64,000 bases of DNA from BOG-908 sp964242115 (GTDB taxonomy: Bacteria > Pseudomonadota > Alphaproteobacteria > Acetobacterales > Acetobacteraceae), in the NCBI GenBank assembly GCA_964242115.1, contig CAXSZX010000019.1, positions 1-64,000 of the forward strand, written 5' to 3'. Below are positions 1-9,333 of the stretch, piece by piece. Position 1 is the first letter of the stretch. The number at the start of each line of letters is the position of its first letter. Both the position numbers and the translations under genes were made by a program. The notes under the pieces were generated by a model, which was not told the origin of the DNA, made no database searches, and saw only the letters and a program-made list of their open reading frames with translations.

Positions 1-1
1 G

Positions 2-727
2 CCCCGGCCGGACGCCGGGCAGGAAGCGCCCCGCGTCGTGGCCGCCGCCGCCCAGTCCGCGCCTGTGCAGACCGCCTCGCCGACCACGCCGCCGCTGCAC
101 GACGCGCCGCCAACCGCGGCAGGCGCCCCGGGCGCCACGACCACGTCGCACCTGGTTGCCGCCTTCCTGGACGGCGCCGGGCTGCCGGCCGACAGCTTTG
201 CCGCGCGCGAGCCGGAAGCGGCTTTCCGCGAGCTCGGTCAGCTGGTGCGCGCCGCCGTCGAGGGCGTGCGCGAGATCATGAGCACCCGCGCCCTGGTCAA
301 AAGCGAGTTCCGCGTGGACCAGACGGTGCTGCGGCGCTCGGACAACAACCCGGTGAAGTTCGCCCCCGACACGCAGCGTTGCCTCGCTGCCATGGTGGGC
401 GAGGCGCCGCCCGGCTTTCTGCCCGGACCGACGGCGATGCAGCAGAGCATGGACGACATCAAGCTGCATGAGCTGGCGCTGGTGGCAGCGCTCAACAGCG
501 TTTTCGCCGACATGGGCACCCAGCTTGACCCCGAGACGATCAGCCGCCGCGCCCGCCAGGATGCCGGCCTGGCCGACAAGCTGCCCTACGCGCGCGACGC
601 AAAATGCTGGGCGATCTACACCGAGACCTACGCCAAGCTGCAGGAGAGCGGAGCCGCCAACACCGGCGGGTCCCTGCTCGCGCCGCTTGCAGAAGCGTAT
701 GCTCGCCAGCTACGCCGTGGCAGATGA
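2..727 (+). CDS. tagH: T6SS-associated protein TagH, C-terminal part (5' end outside window)
   Basis: The reading frame is open to the left edge, so this is the 3' part of a longer gene. The 242 visible residues are a Pro/Ala-rich linker followed by the conserved C-terminal domain of type VI secretion FHA proteins (TagH). Recognisable blocks are FLDGAGL, the central ALVKSEFRVDQTVLRR segment followed by NNPVKFAP, and the closing KCWAIYTETYAKLQ. In this family an N-terminal FHA domain reads phosphothreonine on T6SS components and couples a PpkA-type kinase to assembly; that domain must lie upstream of the window. The gene is followed at once by tssJ, tssK, tssL, tssM, a tagF-pppA fusion and a kinase, the order expected for a threonine-phosphorylation-controlled T6SS. 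The family assignment is firm; the FHA domain is inferred, not seen. Confidence 0.85.
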   Translation, partial: PRPDAGQEAPRVVAAAAQSAPVQTASPTTPPLHDAPPTAAGAPGATTTSHLVAAFLDGAGLPADSFAAREPEAAFRELGQLVRAAVEGVREIMSTRALVKSEFRVDQTVLRRSDNNPVKFAPDTQRCLAAMVGEAPPGFLPGPTAMQQSMDDIKLHELALVAALNSVFADMGTQLDPETISRRARQDAGLADKLPYARDAKCWAIYTETYAKLQESGAANTGGSLLAPLAEAYARQLRRGR

Positions 728-759
728 TGCGATCCCGCATCGTGAGCCCGAGGACCGCC

Positions 760-1248
760 ATGTCTCGCAACGTCCCGTCTTGGAACGCCGCATCTTCAAA
801 CGGCACGTCGCGCCTGACCGCCTCGCTGTGCCTGGCCGCCACGCTGCTGCTCGCCGCCTGCCAGTCCGGGCCGCCGACGACCCTGCACCTGACGCTGCAG
901 GCGGCCGCAGGGCTGAACCCCGACGTGGCCGGCGTGCCCAACCCGGTGCAAACCCACGTCTACATGCTGCGTGAGCAGGAAACGTTCACCAATACCGACT
1001 ACTTCCAGCTTGCCGACAAGGAGCGGGCGGTACTCGGCGCCGATTTGCTGGGCGAGACCACGGAGACGATGCACCCGGGCGAACAGCGCGTGTTGAAGCT
1101 GCCGGTGCCGGCGGGAACGAAGTCGGTGGGCATCGCAGTGTCGTTCCGCAACATCGACCAGGGGACCTGGCGGGCGGTTTCGGTGCTCAAGGGTAACATC
1201 ACCGCGGATTTGGGCGAGCAGACGGTGAAGGTGACGGTCGCGAAGTGA
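760..1248 (+). CDS. tssJ: T6SS outer-membrane lipoprotein TssJ
   Basis: TssJ is the outer-membrane lipoprotein of the T6SS membrane complex and binds the periplasmic domain of TssM. The 162-residue product has a lipoprotein signal ending in the lipobox LLAAC (Cys about residue 34), then a small beta-rich domain with family features such as PVQTHVYMLRE and the F-x-x-x-D-Y-F block. The ATG at 760 was chosen because a GAGG ribosome site lies 6-7 bases upstream. An in-frame ATG at 724 overlaps the tagH stop as ATGA but has no visible ribosome site. The gene lies in the T6SS operon, separated from tssK by a cloverleaf repeat. Confidence 0.88.
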   Translation: MSRNVPSWNAASSNGTSRLTASLCLAATLLLAACQSGPPTTLHLTLQAAAGLNPDVAGVPNPVQTHVYMLREQETFTNTDYFQLADKERAVLGADLLGETTETMHPGEQRVLKLPVPAGTKSVGIAVSFRNIDQGTWRAVSVLKGNITADLGEQTVKVTVAK

Positions 1249-1254
1249 GGGCAG

Positions 1255-1384
1255 AAGCAAGGCCTTCTTTTTTTGAAAAAGAAGAAGCAAAAAAACTTTA
1301 TCCCGGCTGTCGCGGATCTCTCCGCAGCGCGCGCCGTAGGGAACAAAAGTTCTTTGGTTCTTTTTTTCAAAAAAGAACCGCTTG
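1255..1384 (+). repeat. Cloverleaf intergenic repeat, unit R1 (tssJ-tssK)
   Basis: Complete unit. The left hairpin is of the GGCCTTC...GAAGC type, the core carries GGCTGTCGCGGA, and the right hairpin is GGTTC...GAACC. The right end, GAACCGCTTG, runs straight into the tssK start, so its last TTG is in frame with tssK. It sits inside the T6SS operon. Confidence 0.9.
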
Positions 1385-2722
1385 ATGCTTGCTTCCAACC
1401 GCGTGGTCTGGACGGAGGGCATGTTCCTCCGCGTCCAGCACTTCCAGCAGGCCGACCGCTGGACCGAAGCGCTCGTCGCCGACGCCGTGCGCGACATCGA
1501 GCCGCACCGCTGGGGTGTCGCCGAGGTCTCGCTCGACCGCGACATGCTGCACATCGGCAAGTTCGCGCTGTCCTCTGCCCGCGGCACGATGCCGGACGGC
1601 ACTCCGTTCTCCATCCCAGACGACACCGATCCGCCGGCGCCGCTCGAACTCACCGGCAGCGAACGTGGTGCGACCGTCTACCTGGCAATGCCGCTGCGCC
1701 AGCAAGGCGCGTTCGAGACCGGCGGCGACCGGCGCGAGGACGCCGCCACCCGCTACCGCCGCGCCGTCTACGACGCGCCGGACGCCAACAGCGGCAGTTT
1801 CGCCACCGCGTCGCTCGAGGTGGGGCGCCCGCGCTTCGCCTACCTGCTGTCCGGCGCGCCCACCGCCGGCTACGCGCTGCTGCCGGTCGCCGTCATCACC
1901 GAGGTGCGCCCCGACCTCTCGGTGATGCTCGACGACAAGTTCGTCGCCCCTTGCCTGAACTGCGCGGCACAATCCGCCCTCGCCGGCTTCCTCGCCGAAC
2001 TGCAAGGCCTGATCACCCACCGGGCCGAGGCGATCGCCGCGCGCATGGCCGACCCCTCGGTGCGCGGCACAGCGGAAGTCGCCGACTTCATGCTGCTGCA
2101 AAGCATGAACCGCGCGGAGCCACTGCTGCGCCATTTGCTCGCAGGGGCCGCCACGCTGCACCCTGAGGCCTTTTATCGCCACTGCATCGTGCTGGCCGGC
2201 GAGCTCGCCACCTACACCGCGCAGAGCAAGCGCGCGACCGTCTTCCCGCCCTACCGGCACGACAATTTGTTCGCCACGTTCGCGCCGGTATTCGCAGATT
2301 TGCGTGCCGCGCTCAGCAGCGTTCTCGAACAGACCGCGGTGCTGATCGCGCTGCAGGACCGCAGGCACGGCGTGCGCGTCGGCATGATCGCCGACCGCTC
2401 GCTGCTGCTCGGCGCCACCTTCGTGCTCAGCGTGCACGCCGACGTGCCGGCCGAGCAGCTGCGCCGGATGTTCCCCAACCAGATGAAGATCGGCCCGGTC
2501 GAGCAGATCGCGCAGCTCGTCAACGTCGCACTGCCCGGCATTCCGCTGCGGCCGCTGCCGGTCGCACCCCGGCAACTTCCTTACCGCTCCGGATCAATTT
2601 ACTTCGAGCTGGAGCGCGGCGGGCCTATCTGGAAGCAGCTATCGACCTCGGGCGCGATCGCGCTGCACCTCGCCGGCAGTTTCCCGCAGATCGAGATGGA
2701 ACTCTGGGCGATCAAGGATTGA
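1385..2722 (+). CDS. tssK: T6SS baseplate subunit TssK
   Basis: TssK is the trimeric baseplate adaptor that links the baseplate to the TssJLM membrane complex in the cytoplasm. The 445-residue product has the family's very conserved N-terminus, RVVWTEGMFLRVQHFQQADR, and the usual length. The ATG at 1385 directly follows an in-frame TTG (1382) that is the end of repeat R1. Either codon could initiate, and the ribosome-binding region is repeat-derived. The stop lies three bases before the tssL ATG, so the two genes are likely translated in series. Confidence 0.93.
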   Translation: MLASNRVVWTEGMFLRVQHFQQADRWTEALVADAVRDIEPHRWGVAEVSLDRDMLHIGKFALSSARGTMPDGTPFSIPDDTDPPAPLELTGSERGATVYLAMPLRQQGAFETGGDRREDAATRYRRAVYDAPDANSGSFATASLEVGRPRFAYLLSGAPTAGYALLPVAVITEVRPDLSVMLDDKFVAPCLNCAAQSALAGFLAELQGLITHRAEAIAARMADPSVRGTAEVADFMLLQSMNRAEPLLRHLLAGAATLHPEAFYRHCIVLAGELATYTAQSKRATVFPPYRHDNLFATFAPVFADLRAALSSVLEQTAVLIALQDRRHGVRVGMIADRSLLLGATFVLSVHADVPAEQLRRMFPNQMKIGPVEQIAQLVNVALPGIPLRPLPVAPRQLPYRSGSIYFELERGGPIWKQLSTSGAIALHLAGSFPQIEMELWAIKD

Positions 2723-2725
2723 ACA

Positions 2726-4138
2726 ATGGCCTATGATCCGGTCGACGACGAACGCACGATCGTCAAGCCGACCCCCGGCGGCCGTCCGCGGCCGGGCAAC
2801 TTCGCGTCGCGCCCGTCCACCAAGCCGCTCGCACCGCCGGCGAACCTGGTCAACTTCGATTTCGCGCAGCTCGCCCACAGCAGTTTCAACCCGATCGTCG
2901 GTGCGGCGGCACAGCTGCTCAACCTCGGCCGCCGCCTGCGCGGCAGCCTGACCAACCGCGACGTGCCGGCATTGCGCGCCCGCGCGGTGGAAGAAATCCG
3001 CAACTTCGAGCGCGTCATCATGGCAGCCGGCGTGCAGCCGGAACAGGCGCGCGCCGCGCACTACGCGCTGTGCGCCACGCTGGACGACATCGTGCTCAAC
3101 ACGCCCTGGGGCGGCTACAGCGCGTGGGCCAGCAACTCGCTGGTCAGCACCTTCCACACCGACGTCACCGGCGGCGAGCGCTTCTTCGACCTGCTCACCC
3201 ACCTGCACAAGGACCCCGGCACCAACCGTGACGTCCTTGCACTGATGTACCTGTGCCTCTCGATCGGCTTCGAGGGACGGCTGCGGGTGATGGACCAGGG
3301 CGCGCTGGAGCTCTCCCGTATCCGCGAGAGCCTGTATCGGACGTTACGTTCGGTGTACGGCGACTTCGAGCGCGAACTCTCGCCGCACTGGCGCGGGGTG
3401 GAGGCGCGGCACCGCCCGCTGCGCTCCACCGTGGCGCTGTGGACCATCGCCTCGGCCGCCATCGTGGCGCTGCTGCTCGGCTACTTTCTGTTCTCCTACC
3501 TGCTGAACCAGGGCTCGGACACCACGCTGCGCGCGCTGGCAGAGGCGCCGCCGAACGGAGGCGCCTCGCTCGCGGTCGCCACCGCGGCACCTCTGCCCGT
3601 GGTGGCCCCCGCGGCCGCGGACTCGCTGCGCCGCGCGCTGGCGCCGGAGATCGCCGCGCGCCAGCTCGACGTGATAGAGCGCGGCACCACGCTGGTGGTG
3701 CGCATCCACAACGCCGGCATGTTCGCCAGCGGCAGCGCCACCGTGGAGGACCGCTTCAAGCCGGTGATCGCCCGCGTCGGCGGCGCGGTCGCCGCCGAGC
3801 ATGGCCGCGTTCAGGTAGACGGCTACACCGATGCGCAGCCGATCCATTCGCTGCGCTTCCCGTCGAACTGGGAGCTGTCGACCGCACGCGCCCAGGCGGT
3901 GGCCGACCTGCTGGGCAGCGGCATCCCGCACGAACGGCTGACGGTGACCGGCCACGCGGAGAGCAACCCGATCGCCAGCAACGACACCCAGGCGGGCCGC
4001 GACGCCAACCGGCGTACCGAACTGGTAGTCAGCAACGTGCCCACTGCGGCCACGCTGCCCGAGGAGGCTGCGCCGCCGGCGCCGCTGCCCACGGTCGCGG
4101 TGCCGACTTTGCCGGCGCCGATGGTGCCGCGGCCATGA
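2726..4138 (+). CDS. tssL: T6SS inner-membrane protein TssL with C-terminal OmpA domain
   Basis: TssL (IcmH/DotU family) is an inner-membrane part of the T6SS envelope complex. The 470-residue protein has a soluble DotU domain (about residues 45-215), one transmembrane helix near 234-260, then an OmpA/MotB-like peptidoglycan-binding domain (about 315-440). That domain shows the expected VDGYTDAQP and NRRTELVV motifs, so this is the long, wall-anchored TssL form. The N-terminus carries DDERTIVKPTPGGR, an acidic-Thr-hydrophobic motif of the kind phosphorylated by PpkA kinases and read by FHA proteins. The same kind of motif is repeated in the kinase encoded downstream. It starts three bases after tssK and is followed by repeat R2. 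Confidence 0.93.
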   Translation: MAYDPVDDERTIVKPTPGGRPRPGNFASRPSTKPLAPPANLVNFDFAQLAHSSFNPIVGAAAQLLNLGRRLRGSLTNRDVPALRARAVEEIRNFERVIMAAGVQPEQARAAHYALCATLDDIVLNTPWGGYSAWASNSLVSTFHTDVTGGERFFDLLTHLHKDPGTNRDVLALMYLCLSIGFEGRLRVMDQGALELSRIRESLYRTLRSVYGDFERELSPHWRGVEARHRPLRSTVALWTIASAAIVALLLGYFLFSYLLNQGSDTTLRALAEAPPNGGASLAVATAAPLPVVAPAAADSLRRALAPEIAARQLDVIERGTTLVVRIHNAGMFASGSATVEDRFKPVIARVGGAVAAEHGRVQVDGYTDAQPIHSLRFPSNWELSTARAQAVADLLGSGIPHERLTVTGHAESNPIASNDTQAGRDANRRTELVVSNVPTAATLPEEAAPPAPLPTVAVPTLPAPMVPRP

Positions 4139-4153
4139 CCGCAGGAAGGCAAG

Positions 4154-4281
4154 GCAAGCAGTTCTTTTTTGGAAAAAAGAACCAAAAAACTTTTGGTCCT
4201 TGTGTATTCGCTGCGCGGGATTCCGCGACAGCAGGAATAAAAGTTTTTTGCTGCTTTTTTTCAAAAAAGCAGGCCTTGCTT
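4154..4281 (+). repeat. Cloverleaf intergenic repeat, unit R2 (tssL-tssM)
   Basis: Complete unit. The left hairpin is GTTCTTTTTT/AAAAAAGAAC; the right hairpin is a GCTGC...GCAGG variant, in which both sides of the stem changed together. The central stem starts AAAAAACTTTTGG and ends AAAAGTTTTTT. A second unit inside the T6SS operon. Confidence 0.9.
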
Positions 4282-4304
4282 TCTTGCTTCTCTAGGCCGC
4301 CCCG

Positions 4305-7300
4305 ATGAACTTCCTAACCACCTTCGTCTCGATGGCGAGCAGCTACGCAGCGCCGCTCACTCGCCTCGTCCGCCGCCGCTGGCTACGTACGCTGATCTGG
4401 TCGGTCGCCGCCTGCCTGGTCATCTTCTTCTACGGCGACGCCCTGCGCCTGCGCCATTGGCAGCCTTTCGACAGCGACACCGCACGCATCTACGCCTGCG
4501 TCGCCATCCTGGCGGGCTGGGCGATCTACAACGTGGTCATGGCGGTGCGCGACCGCCAGGCGAACAACTCGATGATCTCGGCGCTGACCGCCGGCGAGGT
4601 GCCCAGCCGCAGCGACCTCTCCGCCCAGGAGCTCGAGCAGATGCGCGGGCGGCTGCAGGAGGCGATGTCGCAACTCCGCAAGTCGGTCGGCGGACGGCGC
4701 GGCTACGTCTACCAGCTGCCCTGGTACATCATGATCGGGCCGCCGGGCTCGGGTAAGACCACGGCGCTGCTTAACTCCGGCCTGAAGTTCCCGCTCGCCG
4801 ACACGCTGGGCCGCGAGCCGCTGCACGGCGTGGGCGGCACGCGCAACTGCGACTGGTGGTTTACCGAGGACGCGATCCTGCTCGACACCGCAGGCCGCTA
4901 CACCACCCAGGACAGCGACCCCGAGCTCGACCGCCAGGGCTGGGCCGGCTTCCTCAACCTGCTGAAAACCTACCGGCCGCTGCAGCCGATCAACGGCGTC
5001 ATCGTGGCGCTCAGCCTCGAGGACGTCGCCACCCGCGACCCGGCCGAGCGGCTGGCCAACGCGCAGGCCATCCGCCAGCGCCTGGGCGAACTGACCCGCG
5101 CGTTCGGCAGCCGCTTCCCGATCTACATCCTGCTGACCAAGGCCGACCTAGTCGCCGGCTTCGTGCAGTTCTTCGACGCCTACAACAGGACCGACCGCGA
5201 GCAGGTGTGGGGGATGACCTTCCCGCTCGACGACGGCAAGGCCGGCACCGCGCCGGCGGCCTCCACCTTCGACGCCGAGTTCGACCAGCTGCTGACGCGG
5301 ATGAACGCCATCGTTCTGGAGCGCCTGCAGCAGGAGACCGACATCGCCCGCCGCGGCCTGATCTTCGGCTTCCCGCTGCAGGTGGCCACCCTGAAGGAGC
5401 CGCTGCACGAGATCCTCGAGGAGATCTTCACCACCTCGAAGTTCGACCAGCGGCCGCTGCTGCGCGGCGTCTACTTCGCCTCCGGCACCCAGGCCGGCGC
5501 GCCGATCGACCGGCTGATGCACGCAATGGCCAGCTCGTTCGGCATGGAAATGCCGCGCCAGGCCGCGTTCGTCGGCCAGGAGAAGAGCTACTTCCTCACC
5601 CGCCTTTTGGACTCGGTGGTGTTCGCCGAGGCCAACGTCGTCGCCGCCGACCCGCAACTGCGCCGCCGCATGGCGCGCACCCGCTGGATCGCCGGTGCTG
5701 TGGCCGCCGTGCTGGTGTTCGGCCTGCTGGGCACCTGGGCGCTGGCCTACACGCAGAACAACGCGCTGGTGGCCGCCACCGACAAGCACATCGCCGCCTA
5801 CCGCAAGCAGGTCGCCACGATCCCGACGCAGGGCGTCAGCGACACCGACTTCGCCGCCATCGTGCCGCCGCTGAACATGCTGCGCGACGGGCCGGCGGAG
5901 CTGCGCGCGCATGCCCACTCCATCACCGTGCATGCCGGGCTGGACCAGAGTGCCAAGCTGCAGTCGCAATACGCTAGCGTTTACGCACGTGCGCTGCAGA
6001 ACCTGCTGCTGCCGCGGATGCTTGTGCTGCTGCAGCGCCAGATGCGCAACGGGCGCGAGGACGATTTCGACTACAAGGTGTCTGCCCTGAAGGTGTACCT
6101 CGGCCTGGGCGGACAGGGCGCGCTGGACCGCGACTTCACCCGCAGCTGGATGGCCGCCGAGTGGGCGCTGCTCTACCCGGGTGCTGCCCGGGCGCCGCTG
6201 CGCCACGACCTGGACACCCATTTGGCCGCCCTGCTCGCCCAGCCGATCCAGCCGATCGCGCTCGACGCGGCGCTGATCGGCAACGTGCGGCGCCAGGTGC
6301 AGAAGACCCCGCTGGCCGCGCGCGCCTACGCCCTGCTGCGCGACGGCACGCAGGCGGCCGCCCTGGGGGCCTGGACGGTGGAGGACAAGGCGGGTGCCGC
6401 GGTGGACCGCGCGTTCACCCGGGTCTCCGGCCAGCCGCTCACCGCCGGCATTCCCGGCTTCTACACCCGAGACGGCTACCTCACCGTGTTCCTGCCCGGG
6501 CTGCACGGCGCCGTCTCGTCGGTCTCGCGCGAGCAATGGGCCTACGGCGACTCGCCGGGTGCAGGGCAGAGCGAGGACGCCATCGCTGCCCAGGCCACCG
6601 AACTGTACCGCGGCGACTTCGTGGCGCGCTGGACGGCGCTGCTGACCGATCTGCGCATCCAGAAACTGTCCAACCTGCAGCAATCGGTGCTGGTGCTGAC
6701 CGCGCTGGCCGGGCCGGACTCGGTGATGATGAAGCTGCTCGAGGCGATCGTGCACGACACTGACCTCTCGCCGCCGGTGGCCGACCCGAAGGATGCCGAG
6801 GCGCAGAAGCTGCGCGGCATGATCGCGCCCGCGTCGCAAACTACCGGCGGCGACGAGCAGCCCTTCACCGCGCTGCGGGCGGCGATGCAGAGCCAGAACG
6901 GCGGCCCCAGCCAGATCGGCGACCTGATGCGCACGATCAACACGCTCTACGAGCAGGTGAGCCGCGCCGGCAGCGAGGCCGGCGGCGCGGCCAGCGTCAC
7001 CGAGACGGAAGGCGGGCTGAACGAGGCCAACGACAAGCTGATCAGCCAGAGCCGGCTGGTGCCGCCGCCGGTGGACGTCTGGCTGTCCGACCTGTCCGCC
7101 AGCGTGGCGAGCGTCAGCAGCGGCACCGCCCGCAGCGCAATCTCGGAGAGCTGGAACGCGTCCGGCCAGCGCTTCTGCACGTCCGCCACGCGCGGGCGCT
7201 ATCCGTTCGCGCACACTGCCCGCACCGACATCTCGGTGGACGACTTCACCAAGCTGTTCGGCCCGGGCGGGGTGATGGATTCCTTCTTCACCCAGAACCT

Positions 7301-7811
7301 GCGCCAATTCGTCAACACCACCCGCCACCCCTGGCGCTGGCAGTACAACAGCGCACAGGGCGTGAGCTCGGCTTTCCTGCAGCAATTCGAGCACGCCGAG
7401 GCGATCCGCCAGGCGTTCTTCAGCGGCCAGGGACCGGGCTTCCACTACGAGGTGACGCCCGACCGGCTCGATGCGAAGGCCAACACCATGAGCCTGTCGA
7501 TCGGCGGCCAGGTGATCGACTACGCGCACGGGCCGCAGCGCTCGACCACGCTCACCTGGCCCGCGTCCGGCGACGGCGGCGCACGGCTGAGCGTGGAACC
7601 GTCGCAGGGCGGGGCCATCACCGAGCCCGGCGTATGGGCACCGTTCCGGCTGATGGATGCCGGCAGCACCGAGCCGGAGGGCCGCGACAGCTTCAAGACC
7701 TATTTCTCCATCGGTCCGTACACGATGTCGTTTGTTGTCAAGTCGGATGCGGTGCTCAATCCCTTCACCTTGCGGGATATTCGCGCGTTTCGCTGCCCGG
7801 GCACACTGTGA
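4305..7811 (+). CDS. tssM: T6SS membrane-complex protein TssM (IcmF family)
   Basis: TssM spans the inner membrane and periplasm and forms the T6SS channel with TssL and TssJ. The 1168-residue protein has two N-terminal transmembrane helices, a cytoplasmic NTPase-like domain with an intact Walker A motif GPPGSGKTT at about residues 145-153, a third helix near residue 465 and a large periplasmic region. Length and domain order match full TssM proteins. The stop codon lies 13 bases before the tagF-pppA start, with a GGAG site between them. The upstream gap of about 165 bases is filled almost entirely by repeat R2. Confidence 0.95.
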   Translation: MNFLTTFVSMASSYAAPLTRLVRRRWLRTLIWSVAACLVIFFYGDALRLRHWQPFDSDTARIYACVAILAGWAIYNVVMAVRDRQANNSMISALTAGEVPSRSDLSAQELEQMRGRLQEAMSQLRKSVGGRRGYVYQLPWYIMIGPPGSGKTTALLNSGLKFPLADTLGREPLHGVGGTRNCDWWFTEDAILLDTAGRYTTQDSDPELDRQGWAGFLNLLKTYRPLQPINGVIVALSLEDVATRDPAERLANAQAIRQRLGELTRAFGSRFPIYILLTKADLVAGFVQFFDAYNRTDREQVWGMTFPLDDGKAGTAPAASTFDAEFDQLLTRMNAIVLERLQQETDIARRGLIFGFPLQVATLKEPLHEILEEIFTTSKFDQRPLLRGVYFASGTQAGAPIDRLMHAMASSFGMEMPRQAAFVGQEKSYFLTRLLDSVVFAEANVVAADPQLRRRMARTRWIAGAVAAVLVFGLLGTWALAYTQNNALVAATDKHIAAYRKQVATIPTQGVSDTDFAAIVPPLNMLRDGPAELRAHAHSITVHAGLDQSAKLQSQYASVYARALQNLLLPRMLVLLQRQMRNGREDDFDYKVSALKVYLGLGGQGALDRDFTRSWMAAEWALLYPGAARAPLRHDLDTHLAALLAQPIQPIALDAALIGNVRRQVQKTPLAARAYALLRDGTQAAALGAWTVEDKAGAAVDRAFTRVSGQPLTAGIPGFYTRDGYLTVFLPGLHGAVSSVSREQWAYGDSPGAGQSEDAIAAQATELYRGDFVARWTALLTDLRIQKLSNLQQSVLVLTALAGPDSVMMKLLEAIVHDTDLSPPVADPKDAEAQKLRGMIAPASQTTGGDEQPFTALRAAMQSQNGGPSQIGDLMRTINTLYEQVSRAGSEAGGAASVTETEGGLNEANDKLISQSRLVPPPVDVWLSDLSASVASVSSGTARSAISESWNASGQRFCTSATRGRYPFAHTARTDISVDDFTKLFGPGGVMDSFFTQNLRQFVNTTRHPWRWQYNSAQGVSSAFLQQFEHAEAIRQAFFSGQGPGFHYEVTPDRLDAKANTMSLSIGGQVIDYAHGPQRSTTLTWPASGDGGARLSVEPSQGGAITEPGVWAPFRLMDAGSTEPEGRDSFKTYFSIGPYTMSFVVKSDAVLNPFTLRDIRAFRCPGTL

Positions 7812-7824
7812 TGGAGCGGACCCC

Positions 7825-9333
7825 ATGCTGTCCGAACGTCTGCGCGGATGGGTGGGGACCGGCAGCCGCCGTGCGCCTCCAAGCGTGCGGATGAGCGCGG
7901 CACAGGCCCGCGACGACGCAACGCCGGTGCCGGGTTTCTTCGGCAAGCTGCCGGCGCGCGGCGACTTCGTCGGCCGGCGGCTGGACCAGGCGTTCCGCAC
8001 CTGTTTCGACGAGTGGCTGCAGAAATCCGTTGCCACCAGCAAGCGCCAGCTCGGTGCGGCCTGGCTGCCGGCCTACCTGAACACGCCATGCTGGCGCTTC
8101 GTGCTGGGCCCCGGCCTGTGCGGGCCGGCACCCACGCTGGGCGTGCTGATGCCCAGCGTGGACCGCGTCGGCCGCTACTTCCCGCTGGTGATCGCCGCCC
8201 AGCTGCCGGGGTGCCTCTCGCCGGGCAGCCTGTTCCAGACCGCGCGCTCCTGGTTCGACGAGGCCGAGGAGGTGATCCTCCGCTCGCTGGACGACGATTT
8301 CGATTTCGACCATTTCGACGTGGACGTGGCCGCCATCGGGGTGCCGGCCTACGCCCGCGCCGGCGAGGACCATCGTAGCGGAACCTTGCGGCTGGATTTG
8401 CGTGAGGGCGCCGACCTCTCGCCCACCTACGCGCAGATCCTCGACCAGGTGGTGATGGGTGCAGGCGTGGCGTTCAGCCTGTGGTGGACGCTGGGCTCGG
8501 ACCGGGTCAGCCCCTCGGTGCTGCTGAGCAACGGGCTGCCCACGCCGGCCAACTTCGCCGCCTTCCTCGACGGCCAGTGGGACGAGTGGGGCTGGGAGCG
8601 GCCGGGCGGGGCAGCGACGCTGAACGACCTGCCGGTGCTGATGCTCAAGCCGGCGACCTCGTTGCCCTCGGCCGGCCGCACCCATCCCGGCACCCGCCGC
8701 AAGATCAACGAGGACGCCATCCTGCTGCGCGGCGACATCGGCCTTTGGGCGGTGGCAGACGGCGTGGGCGGCCACGAGCGCGCCGAGGAGGCCAGCCGCA
8801 CTGTCGTCGAACACCTCGACGGCTTCCTCTCGCCGCTGAGCTTCGGCGGCGCGGTGGACGAGCTGCGCGAGCTGCTGGACGTGGCCAACGCCACGCTGCG
8901 GGCGCGCGCGGCCGGCATCGCCAGCGGCGCGGTGATGGCGTCCACCATCGTGGTGCTGCTGACCTATGGCGGGCACTACTGCCTGCTGTGGTCCGGCGAC
9001 AGCCGCGGCTACCGCATGCGCGGCGGCGTGCTGGAGTGCCTGACCACCGACCACGCGCAGTCCAAGGGCGGCGCGGTCACCCATGCCGTGGGCGCCGAGG
9101 AGGTGCTGTTCGTCGAGCAGGTGCACGGCGAGCTGGAGCCGGGCGACCGCTTCGTGCTGTGCAGCGACGGGCTGATCAAGGCGCTGGACGACGACGAGAT
9201 CGCCGCAGGGCTCGCGGGTGCGGAGGTGGACCACATGGCCGACACGCTGCTGCAGAACGCGCTGGTGAGCGGGGCGAAGGACAACGTCTCGGTGGTGGCC
9301 GTGCTCAACCCGGCCGCACCCGGCCGGAGATGA
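7825..9333 (+). CDS. TagF-PppA fusion: T6SS post-translational regulator and PP2C phosphatase
   Basis: This 502-residue protein joins two T6SS regulators. Residues about 35-270 form a TagF domain (GFFGKLPARGDFV at its start), known in other systems to hold the T6SS off. Residues about 285-495 are a PP2C-type serine/threonine phosphatase (PppA) with the metal-binding motifs ADGVGGHE, SGDSRGYRM, LCSDGL and AKDNVS. PppA reverses PpkA phosphorylation. TagF-PppA fusions are known in other alphaproteobacteria such as Agrobacterium, so the fusion is not new. The start at 7825 has a GGAG site about eight bases upstream. The stop overlaps the kinase start as ATGA, so phosphatase and kinase are translationally coupled. 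Confidence 0.92.
   Translation: MLSERLRGWVGTGSRRAPPSVRMSAAQARDDATPVPGFFGKLPARGDFVGRRLDQAFRTCFDEWLQKSVATSKRQLGAAWLPAYLNTPCWRFVLGPGLCGPAPTLGVLMPSVDRVGRYFPLVIAAQLPGCLSPGSLFQTARSWFDEAEEVILRSLDDDFDFDHFDVDVAAIGVPAYARAGEDHRSGTLRLDLREGADLSPTYAQILDQVVMGAGVAFSLWWTLGSDRVSPSVLLSNGLPTPANFAAFLDGQWDEWGWERPGGAATLNDLPVLMLKPATSLPSAGRTHPGTRRKINEDAILLRGDIGLWAVADGVGGHERAEEASRTVVEHLDGFLSPLSFGGAVDELRELLDVANATLRARAAGIASGAVMASTIVVLLTYGGHYCLLWSGDSRGYRMRGGVLECLTTDHAQSKGGAVTHAVGAEEVLFVEQVHGELEPGDRFVLCSDGLIKALDDDEIAAGLAGAEVDHMADTLLQNALVSGAKDNVSVVAVLNPAAPGRR

Noticed and set aside
5148..8042. Very long antisense open frame opposite tssM (and similar ones opposite the hybrid kinase and the Wzc-like gene)
   Set aside because: Shadow frames are expected in high-GC coding DNA. 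Composition is Arg/Gly/His-rich with no recognisable domain, while the sense strand encodes complete T6SS or signalling proteins.
7825..9333. TagF-PppA fusion as a novel protein
   Set aside because: The same fusion is known from other alphaproteobacterial T6SS clusters, so it is described but not listed as new.
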